From Rubrivivax sp. (GTDB lineage Bacteria > Pseudomonadota > Gammaproteobacteria > Burkholderiales > Burkholderiaceae_C): a stretch of 64,000 nucleotides of DNA. This document shows, one piece after another, positions 25,079 to 32,050 of this stretch (the first letter of the stretch is position 1; every line of letters begins with the position of its first letter). Made by a program: the position numbers and the translations under genes. The stretch spans positions 1-64,000 of the forward strand of contig JAIXSE010000030.1 of the NCBI GenBank assembly GCA_027484825.1. Direction: 5' to 3'. The notes beneath the pieces are model-generated. The model made no database searches. It had not been told where the DNA came from and saw only the letters and a program-made list of their open reading frames with translations.

Positions 25079-26092
25079 TCAGCGCAGCGCCAGCATCAGC
25101 TCGGCGGCGGCGCTGAGCAAGCCGGGATCGGCGCGCAGATCCGGGAACGGATCCACCGGCACCCACAGCGCCTGCTGACGCCATCCCAGGCGGTGCAGGC
25201 GCACGCCGGCCCGCACCAAGGCCGCCACCAGGGCCGGCAGCTCGCTGCGCAAGGCGGTGAGCACCTGCTCGGACTCGGCCAGCAGCGTGAGCTTCAGCGC
25301 ATGACGCGGCCCTTGCAACTGCATGCCGATGGCGGCGTCCTTCCACTTGAACAGCAGGCTCAGAGCGGGCTCGTCGTCCGTGTCCGGCTCCAGGGTGCGT
25401 GGACGCTGGGCATGCTGCGCATCGCGTTCGGGTCGCAGCCAATACGGCTGAGGCAGCAGCCAGAAGGGCTCTCCCCCTGGCGCGACCGGCGGGCGGCCCT
25501 GCGCGAGCGCCTCGGCCCAGCCTTGAATCAGCTGTGCCGTGCTGAGGGAACGCGACGGCATGCCGGGGTCGGCCAGCATCTGCCGACGCCAGCCGGCCAG
25601 ATCCGCCCGCAGTGAACTCAGCTGGGCCCAGGTGCTGTCCCCGCGCAGGGGCGGCGGTGCACCGGCGAGCGGACGGTCGGCCTGACGGGGATCGTCGGCG
25701 GGACCGGTGCGTCTGCTGGCGCCGGCTCTGAAGTCAGCGGCGTCGGCGTTGCGATCCGCCTCCGGAGCGGCGCCTGAGGCGGCACCGGCACCGGCACTCG
25801 CGCTCGCGCCCGCACCGCGTCGCTCCACCACCTCCAGCGCCAGGCGGGGCAGCACACTCACCACCCGCATGAGCAGCTCGTCGCCAGGCGCGAGGTCCTC
25901 AAGCGGCGGCTGGATGAGGGACAGCACCTGGCTGCCCTCCAGCGATTCCAGCGTCCAACCGGCTGAGGGGGCGCTACCGGGCCTGAGCCGCAGCAGATCG
26001 CCGGCCTGCAGGCCTTGGGCGTCGCGACCAGCCGGTGCGACGCGCACCACGCCGGAGACCGGCGAGACGGGAGAGGTCGATCCTGTGGCCAT
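25079..26092 (-). CDS. FliK-like (flagellar hook-length control) domain protein
   Basis: 337 residues. The N-terminal part is beta-rich with LQAGDLLRLRPG and LAPGDELLMRVVSVLPRLALEVVERR. The middle (about 92-160) is an Ala/Arg/Gly-rich disordered linker. The C-terminal part (LFKWKDAAIGMQLQGPRHALKLTLLAES...LPALVAALVRAGVRLHRLGWR) resembles the FliK/Flg_hook C-terminal fold of helices plus strands acting on the FlhB export gate. GGAGGT lies eight bases before the ATG. It is the gene immediately downstream of flagellin, past the terminator. The assignment rests on layout and a faint domain pattern and is tentative; it could be an unrelated flagellar accessory. Confidence 0.5.
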   Translation of the reverse strand: MATGSTSPVSPVSGVVRVAPAGRDAQGLQAGDLLRLRPGSAPSAGWTLESLEGSQVLSLIQPPLEDLAPGDELLMRVVSVLPRLALEVVERRGAGASASAGAGAASGAAPEADRNADAADFRAGASRRTGPADDPRQADRPLAGAPPPLRGDSTWAQLSSLRADLAGWRRQMLADPGMPSRSLSTAQLIQGWAEALAQGRPPVAPGGEPFWLLPQPYWLRPERDAQHAQRPRTLEPDTDDEPALSLLFKWKDAAIGMQLQGPRHALKLTLLAESEQVLTALRSELPALVAALVRAGVRLHRLGWRQQALWVPVDPFPDLRADPGLLSAAAELMLALR

Positions 26093-26121
26093 GGCGCCCT
26101 ACCTCCGTGCGCTTGCAGGCG

Positions 26122-26152
26122 AAAAAAAACAGCCGGGGAACACCCGGCTGTC
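26122..26152 (-). terminator. Rho-independent terminator after flagellin
   Basis: On the reverse strand CAGCCGGG pairs with CCCGGCTG across a short loop and is followed by eight T (the A-run at 26122-26129). It stands about 50 bases after the flagellin stop and separates flagellin from the FliK-like gene. Confidence 0.9.
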
Positions 26153-26201
26153 GAGAAATGCGGTGCGGGGGCGCACCGCCGAGGGGGGTGTGACGCGGGA
26201 A

Positions 26202-27080
26202 TCAGCCCAGCAGGGACATCACCAGACCGGACATGCTGTTGCTCTGCTTGAGCATGGCGGTGCCGGACTGCATCAGCATCTGCTTGGTGGTCATCGTGGA
26301 CGATTCGGCAGCGAAGTCGGTGTCCATGATGCGGCCCTTGGCAGCCGTCGTGTTGGTGCTCATGTTCTGCAGGTTGTTGTAGACATGGTCCAGACGGTTG
26401 GCAGCGGCACCGAAGGAGGCGCGCAGTTCACCCACCTTGTCGATGGCGGTGCCCAGCGTGGTCAGCAGCGTGTTGGCGGTGGCCGACAGTTCGGTACCGG
26501 CGGCAGGCGCGGCGGCGTATTGCGACGAGATGGCGCCCAGCGAGGTGGCCAGGGCGGTCAGCTGGGTGCTGACGTCCACCGACATGGTTTCACCGGCGGA
26601 AGCGCCGATCTGGAAGCTCATGGCGGCGCTCATCTTGCCGTTGGTGCCGTCGATGGTGGTGCCGTCGGAGAACAGCTGGGTGCCGCCGAAGCTGGTGTTC
26701 TTGACGATGTTGGTCAGTTCGGTGCCCAGGGCGTCGTACTCGTTCTGCATCGCGGTCTTGTCGGTCGTCGTGGACGAGGCCGAGAAGGCTTCCGTGGCCA
26801 GGTCCTTCATGCGCAGCAGGATGTTGCTGACTTCATTCAGGGCGCCTTCACCGGTTTGCAGCATCGAGATGCCGTTCTGGGTGTTGCGCTGGGCGACCGC
26901 CATGCCGCGGGTCTGGGAATCCAGGCGGGTGGCGATCTGCAGGCCGGCGGCATCGTCCATCGCGGAATTGACGCGATAGCCGGTACCCAGACGGGTCATC
27001 GAGGTCGAGAGGTTCTTCTGCGTCGAGCTCAGCGAGTTCTGGGTCGACAGGGCCGCGGCATTGGTGTGCAGGCTCAACAT
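26202..27080 (-). CDS. fliC: Flagellin
   Basis: 292 residues, a short flagellin. The conserved N-terminal D0/D1 helices are LSLHTNAAALSTQNSLSSTQKNLSTSMTRLGTGYRVNSAMDDAAGLQIA (quoted in parts: residues 3-20 and 30-50), with NGISMLQTGEGALNEVSNIL following. The C-terminal D1/D0 ends ARLDHVYNNLQN-type, TDFAAESSTMTTKQMLMQSG and SNSMSGLVMSLLG. The variable centre is only about 90 residues and Ser/Thr-rich, so the outer domains are minimal. It is secreted through the flagellar type III apparatus to form the filament. A sigma-28-like promoter lies upstream and a strong terminator downstream, so it is monocistronic. Confidence 0.96.
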   Translation of the reverse strand: MLSLHTNAAALSTQNSLSSTQKNLSTSMTRLGTGYRVNSAMDDAAGLQIATRLDSQTRGMAVAQRNTQNGISMLQTGEGALNEVSNILLRMKDLATEAFSASSTTTDKTAMQNEYDALGTELTNIVKNTSFGGTQLFSDGTTIDGTNGKMSAAMSFQIGASAGETMSVDVSTQLTALATSLGAISSQYAAAPAAGTELSATANTLLTTLGTAIDKVGELRASFGAAANRLDHVYNNLQNMSTNTTAAKGRIMDTDFAAESSTMTTKQMLMQSGTAMLKQSNSMSGLVMSLLG

Positions 27081-27148
27081 GATGTTCGCTCCTAAAGAGT
27101 GGTCTTGCGCTTGTTTGGTGAGGGGCTTTGAACTGCCCTCACCTGCTT

Positions 27149-27177
27149 AGGACGACTGGGGGGAGCGGGGACTTAAA
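27149..27177 (-). promoter_or_regulatory. Sigma-28 (FliA)-like promoter for flagellin
   Basis: On the reverse strand TTTAAGT (27177-27171) is separated by 14 bases from GTCGTCCT (27156-27149), resembling TAAA...GCCGATAA of FliA promoters in a degenerate form. The initiation site would be about 60 bases before the flagellin ATG, and TAGGAGCG supplies the Shine-Dalgarno. The match is partial but the position is right. Confidence 0.45.
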
Positions 27178-27195
27178 TGCGGCCCGAAAAAAAAT

Positions 27196-28932
27196 TCACC
27201 GACGCTCGGAGCGCTCCCGGGCGGATGGGAGTGTCAGCGGTTTGGGCTCCTGAGGGGCGGTGAGCGCTGGGGGCGCCGCCGGGGGCGTGCAGTCCTTGGT
27301 CGAGCAGTTGGCGGTCAGGAAGCCCCAGACGAAGTCGGTCTGCAACACGGTCAGGGCGGGCGGCTGCCCGCTCTTGTGGAACCAGTCGGGCAGCGGCAGG
27401 CCGAGAGTGCCGGGCAGATACCCGGAATCGGTCAGGCCGTTGACGAAGACGCCCAGGGCGGGCGGGAGGGTGCCCTTGGCCGAGGTGCCCGCCCGTGCAT
27501 GACAGGTCATGCAGGATGAGGTGGTCACAAAGCCGCCTTCGGTCACCGAATTGCCCAGATGGATCGGGCGCCCCATTGAATCACTGAAATTCACCTGGGA
27601 GCCCTTGAGCCGATAGGACAGCCAGGCGCGGTCGCCGGACCTGGGCACCAGGGTCGGGTTGTCACGCTGACCGATGTCCAGGGCGCGGAACACCTCCCCG
27701 AGGTCCCGGTTCATGCCGCCGCCGTCGTACTTCTTGCCCAGGTCGAACACCCAGGACGGCAGCGGCAGGTTGTCGCACTTCAGCTTCGGGCTGGTGTAGT
27801 TCATGGCCTGGCCGACCTGCAGCTTGTCCGGGGAGCGATAACCGTAGGAGTCATTGCAGCCGGTGTAGTCACAACGGCCCGGGTTGTTCACATGCTCGAA
27901 GGTGGTCCACACCCAGTTGGGGATGTCCTTCGATGAAAAGTGCGCGGCCACCAGCCAATGCTCGCCTGGCTCCAGGATGGTGCCGTTGTTGTCGGTGGCG
28001 GCCGAGGTGATGTTCATCTTGATGTAGGGCGTGTCCGGATCGTCCCTCAGACCCATCTGCAGGGCCCGTTCCTTGGAGATCCAATCGCTCTTGATCATCA
28101 CGGCGTTGGCGGGGAAATCGATCTCGGTAATGGCTTTGTTGCCATTGGCCACCCGATACGGGGCACCGCTGCCACTGCCGTTCCAGATGTTGTCGGCGTT
28201 TCGACGGAAGACCTGGATCACACCTTCCTGGTGATAGAGGTTGTTGCGGAACACATAGTCAAACATCGGCTTGTTGCGGAACACGATCTCGGCCATGGAT
28301 TGACGGATCTTGCGGCCCGGGGTTTCTTCCATCAACTTGGTGCGCATGAAGGGATCGGCGGCAAAGCTGACGGTGTGCGCCTTGGAGGGCGCCACACCCA
28401 GCCGTTCCGGCATGCCGGACGGGAATTGCGAGAGGCGATCGCCAGGGAAGAAGGGGCAGTACTTGGCCGGGTAGCGGGGATCGTTGTAGCCGGGGTTGTT
28501 CTTTGCATCGGGGTCGCAGCAATTGCTGCCGCTCTGGCCCGGGGCGCAGATCGGCAGCGGTGCGGTCTGCTGGCATTTGGGGTCACCATTGGGGCAATTC
28601 ACTCCGGGCCAGGTTTCCTGGTCGGCGGCCCACTTCTTCCAGAATTCGTCTTTGACGGCGTCGGCAAAGAGCTTCCACGAGAACATGTCGGGGCAGCTCA
28701 TGGCCGGATTGGAGGTGGGCGACTGCACCACGATCTTGCCGTCCACCACCTTCATGGCGCATTGCGCGGCGTCTTGAGGCTTGCTCAAGAGGTAGGTGAC
28801 CCAGCGGATGTTGTTGCTGGCCGTGTTGGGCTCCTTCCCGCAGACCGCGTCCGCGGCAATGACGGGAGAGGAGACGGCGAAGGCGAGCGCCAAAGTGGCC
28901 AGCAGGGTGCGACGACGGATGAGCTTGGACAT
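27196..28932 (-). CDS. Secreted protein with a single CxxCH haem-binding motif, unknown function
   Basis: 578 residues with a signal peptide cleaved after SSPVIAA (about residue 27). The mature part is Cys-rich (CPNGDPKCQQ, CAPGQSGSNCCDPD, RCDYTGCNDSYGY), suggesting disulphides. One CMTCHARAG motif at 474-482 could bind a c-type haem. Blocks near the middle include EIDFPANAVMIKSDW and EPGEHWLVAAHFSSKDIPNWVWTTFEHVNNPGRC. I do not recognise a named family with confidence; large proteins of this general layout are annotated as cytochrome c-related. A GGGAG Shine-Dalgarno precedes the ATG. It lies in a more AT-rich block. Confidence 0.65.
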   Translation of the reverse strand: MSKLIRRRTLLATLALAFAVSSPVIAADAVCGKEPNTASNNIRWVTYLLSKPQDAAQCAMKVVDGKIVVQSPTSNPAMSCPDMFSWKLFADAVKDEFWKKWAADQETWPGVNCPNGDPKCQQTAPLPICAPGQSGSNCCDPDAKNNPGYNDPRYPAKYCPFFPGDRLSQFPSGMPERLGVAPSKAHTVSFAADPFMRTKLMEETPGRKIRQSMAEIVFRNKPMFDYVFRNNLYHQEGVIQVFRRNADNIWNGSGSGAPYRVANGNKAITEIDFPANAVMIKSDWISKERALQMGLRDDPDTPYIKMNITSAATDNNGTILEPGEHWLVAAHFSSKDIPNWVWTTFEHVNNPGRCDYTGCNDSYGYRSPDKLQVGQAMNYTSPKLKCDNLPLPSWVFDLGKKYDGGGMNRDLGEVFRALDIGQRDNPTLVPRSGDRAWLSYRLKGSQVNFSDSMGRPIHLGNSVTEGGFVTTSSCMTCHARAGTSAKGTLPPALGVFVNGLTDSGYLPGTLGLPLPDWFHKSGQPPALTVLQTDFVWGFLTANCSTKDCTPPAAPPALTAPQEPKPLTLPSARERSERR

Positions 28933-29470
28933 ACAAGACTCCCAATGGAAACAATGCGCTGTTGCTCCGGGGTGGATTCACTCCGGTGTCCATTTGCGTC
29001 CGTTGCGGCGGGGCTCAGGGGCGGGATTGCGATTGAGGGGCGTGGACTGAATGCCGTGGAATGGGCATTCACAGCCATTGGAATGAATCAAGATCGGACG
29101 AATGCAATCGATCGCGTGCTCAACCCGTCTGCAATGGAGGCAGTGGGGAGTATGTTGGCGACTGGCGATTCCGTGCTGGGTTTGTGTCCTCTGGGTTGGG
29201 GATGGCATTGGGGTGGCAGAAGCTGATGGACGCACTGCGCGAAGTCAGGCCGATTCCCAAATTGCTCCAGCGACCTTCCCCTCTGACTTAACTGGACATC
29301 TTGCGGAAGTGGTGGCGCCGACTGCCAATCCGGAGCGACGTACGTAGGCACGGACGTGGAATTGGATGGCAGCTGTTAGCGAGGCAGTCTGAAAGCACAC
29401 CATTTAGGGGGGCCCCAGAACCATTGAGCGAGCGCGATACTTCAAACGGAGTTTCGATCAACACCACAAA
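28933..29470. other. AT-richer divergent intergenic region
   Basis: This 538-base gap separates two genes read away from each other, so both promoters should lie here. Base composition is clearly less GC-rich than the surroundings. I see no convincing -35/-10 pair, no RNA gene and no coding frame with family resemblance. Short open frames are present on both strands but look random. Confidence 0.5.
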
Positions 29471-29488
29471 ATGTTCAGGGAGGACAAG

Positions 29489-31453
29489 GTGTTACAACAA
29501 CGCTTGCCGGATGCAGAGGCAGGGCGACTGCGCTCGCCTTGGAGGAACTGGCACACCCGGTGTGTCGCCGCGCTGATGATCTGCTGTGCCCCCGCCGCCT
29601 GGGCGCAATGCGTGATGGAGAACATGGAGATCCCGGTGCGGATCGTCGGGGACCGACCGATTGCCATGCTCACGCTCAACGGTGTCGAGGCTCCGATGTT
29701 GGTGGACTCGGGCGCCTTCCACAGCTTCCTGTCGCCTTCGACGGCTGCGCGGTTGAACCTGCCCCTGCGCCATCTGCCTTTCGGCATGGACATCGAGGGC
29801 TACACCGGCGACGTCGAAGCCCAGCTCACCCGCGTCGATCGTGTCGGCCTGCGCGGCGCCGAGATGAAGAAGGTTGACTTTGTGGTCGGCGGCAGCGAAC
29901 AGGGCAACGGCATCATGGGCATCCTGGGCCGCAATATCCTGTCCGTGATGGATACCGAATACGACCTGGCTCACGGGGTCATCCGGCTGTCCAATCCTGG
30001 CCCGGAGTGCAGGTCGGCGAATCTCGCCTATTGGGCCAATGGTGCGCCGGTTGTGATGGCGGAACTCAAACGCGGTCGGAGCAGCCGTGACACCGCCATC
30101 CGCATGGAGATCGCGATCAATGGCAAGTCCACCGTGGCGCTACTCGATACCGGCGCGCCCATGACGGTGCTCACGCTGAAGACGGCCAAACGCGCTGGCA
30201 TTGCCGTCGACGGCCTGGTCCCGAACGGTTACTCCAGGGGCGCTGGAGAAGGGCGAGCGAAGAGCTACCTGGGCATGGTCGACACCTTTGAGGTGGGTGG
30301 CGAAAAGATCAGCAACATCAAGATGTCGATCGACGATAACGATGTCTTCGATGACGGCATGTTGCTTGGGCTGGACTATTTTCTGGCGCACCGCATCTAT
30401 ATCTCCAAGCTGCAACAGAAGTTCTACGCCACATGGAATGGCGCGCCGGTCTTTGCGCAGCACAAAGGCACGGCCATGCGTGAGGAAGACCTGAAATACG
30501 CGGCCCGGCCCGACGATGTGCAAGCCGACAACCATGATGCGCTGGCCCGTCGCGGCAATGCCTTTGCCGCCAATCGGGACTACGATAAGGCGCTGGCCGA
30601 TTTGAACCGTGCCATTGAACTGGCGCCGACGGTCGCCGGATATCGGCTGGACCGGGCGCATGTCCTGCTGGCGCAATCCCATCGCAGGGAAGCCTTGCTG
30701 GACCTGGATGAAGCGCTGCGTCTGGATCCTGCGCAGGCGGATGCGCGAGTGATGCGCGCACAGTTCCGGGTGCGAGAGCGGCGCGGAGCGGACGCCCGGG
30801 CGGATCTGGAAGTGCTGGATGCGCAGTTGGCCCCGTCTGCGGCTCAGCGGGTGCAGATGGCAACGATGTATTTCGTCATGGGACGGCTGCCGGAGGCCAT
30901 TCGCCAATGGAGCCTGTGGCTGCCGACGCATGAGAACGACCACGACTATCCGTCCGCCATGAACAACCTCTGCTGGTCGCGGGCGCGGCTGGGCGTGGAT
31001 TTGGCCATGGCGGTGAAGGACTGTGAAGCGGCCATTGGCAAGGACAGCTCGAATGCCGCCTATCGCGACAGCCTGGGCTGGGTGTATCTGCGCTCCGGGG
31101 ATCCGGCGCAAGCGCGCAAGGCGTTTGATGCGGCACTGGAGCGGGACGCGAAGCTGAGCATGGCGTTGTATGGGCGGGGACTGGCGCTCTTGAAACTCAA
31201 GGATGCCGCGGCAAGCCAGGCGGATCTCGCGGCGGCGCGTCAGGTCAGGCCGGATATCGATGCGGGGGTGCGGCGCATGGGGTTCGAGGTGGCGCCGGAT
31301 GCGCCGCCAGCGCCTGCGCCGGATGCTGCCAAGGCGCCCAAGGGGACGGACGTGCGGGAGGGGACGAAAGCGGAGGCAGCCAGAGGGGAGCCCCTGGAGG
31401 GAGAGGATCCGGCCTCGGAAGCGGCCAGAGGGATGGACGGGACGTCGCACTGA
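29489..31453 (+). CDS. Double retropepsin-like aspartic protease with TPR domain
   Basis: 654 residues from GTG 29489, chosen because AGGGAGG stands five bases upstream; ATG 29471 in the same frame lacks an SD. A signal peptide or anchor at about 24-40 (RCVAALMICCAPAAWAQ) sends it outward. The first retropepsin-like unit has LVDSGAFHSF (Asp73) and GILGRN (144-149). The second has LLDTGAPMTV (Asp220) and LLGLDYF (292-298). Together they could make an intramolecular pepsin-like dimer site. TPRs follow from about residue 345 to 590, then an acidic/Ala-Pro tail. Predicted role: periplasmic protease or peptide-binding protein. Active-site Asp residues are both kept. Confidence 0.72.
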   Translation: MLQQRLPDAEAGRLRSPWRNWHTRCVAALMICCAPAAWAQCVMENMEIPVRIVGDRPIAMLTLNGVEAPMLVDSGAFHSFLSPSTAARLNLPLRHLPFGMDIEGYTGDVEAQLTRVDRVGLRGAEMKKVDFVVGGSEQGNGIMGILGRNILSVMDTEYDLAHGVIRLSNPGPECRSANLAYWANGAPVVMAELKRGRSSRDTAIRMEIAINGKSTVALLDTGAPMTVLTLKTAKRAGIAVDGLVPNGYSRGAGEGRAKSYLGMVDTFEVGGEKISNIKMSIDDNDVFDDGMLLGLDYFLAHRIYISKLQQKFYATWNGAPVFAQHKGTAMREEDLKYAARPDDVQADNHDALARRGNAFAANRDYDKALADLNRAIELAPTVAGYRLDRAHVLLAQSHRREALLDLDEALRLDPAQADARVMRAQFRVRERRGADARADLEVLDAQLAPSAAQRVQMATMYFVMGRLPEAIRQWSLWLPTHENDHDYPSAMNNLCWSRARLGVDLAMAVKDCEAAIGKDSSNAAYRDSLGWVYLRSGDPAQARKAFDAALERDAKLSMALYGRGLALLKLKDAAASQADLAAARQVRPDIDAGVRRMGFEVAPDAPPAPAPDAAKAPKGTDVREGTKAEAARGEPLEGEDPASEAARGMDGTSH

Positions 31454-32050
31454 CGGGGTCTGCTGAAACGGTCGCCATGCAGCGATCGATTCAATTCCAT
31501 TTTTTGACGTGACTTTCGTCCAGATCTCGCGCGCTGCCTATCGTGAGACTGCCGTGCTTTTGACGTCTCATCAGTCAAATTCAGAATTCTTGTCGGTCTA
31601 GCGATGGAACGGTGTGGCGTGAGCTTCAAGACGTTCAAAGGATGCCGATGCGACTTTGGTCCTTCCGGCAAAGGCATGGTCCTGCGGGCGCAGGAGTTAG
31701 CCAACTGGCTGGGCACACACCGCGGTGAATGTCAAGATAGTTGTCGCCTCAGCCATGCAACCAATGGCTGAGTATTTCGGGAACGCCAGGCCGTAGTGAC
31801 GACCGATTCGCGCTCCGGGTTGAGCGCGACGGTCGTGACGTGCGACCAATCCCGGGTGAGGCGAGACCCGCGCGCCGGGTTGCGCTGGCGGGCCTTGAGA
31901 GACACTTGGTGCCGGGTGGTGAGGATCGCGATATCTGCGCCGTCGTGCCAATGCGCCAGGCCCACGTAGTGAATTCCGCTGTGGCGGTGATCGTGGTTGT
32001 ACCAATGCTCAGACTTGCACACCCACTTGCATCCCTCTCCCTCCCCCCCA
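31454..32050. other. AT-richer intergenic region containing an IS3 remnant
   Basis: Nearly 600 bases lie between the double-retropepsin gene and the mechanosensitive channel. The right half (31732 to about 32031) is the C-terminal coding remnant of an IS3-family transposase on the reverse strand. The left part (31454-31731) is AT-rich with no recognised gene. No intact terminal inverted repeats could be paired. Confidence 0.55.
31732..32031 (-). pseudogene. IS3-family transposase (OrfB) C-terminal remnant
   Basis: Read on the reverse strand, about 100 codons give KWV..., then HWYNHDHRHSGIHYVG, LAHWHDGADIAIL, RNPARGSRLTRDWSH and VALNPERESVVTTA. These are in the order of the terminal part of IS3-group transposases, which typically read WYNHEHRHSGI...R(N)PARW...LNPER. 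The last acidic residue of the DDE triad normally lies upstream of this segment and is missing, as is everything before it. The frame merges with unrelated codons of the neighbouring channel gene, so the element is truncated at that side. It is a dead remnant marking a past insertion or deletion. Confidence 0.8.

Noticed and set aside
28933-29470. Small open frames on both strands in the AT-richer gap
   Set aside because: No SD, no family-like motif and ordinary random-looking composition.
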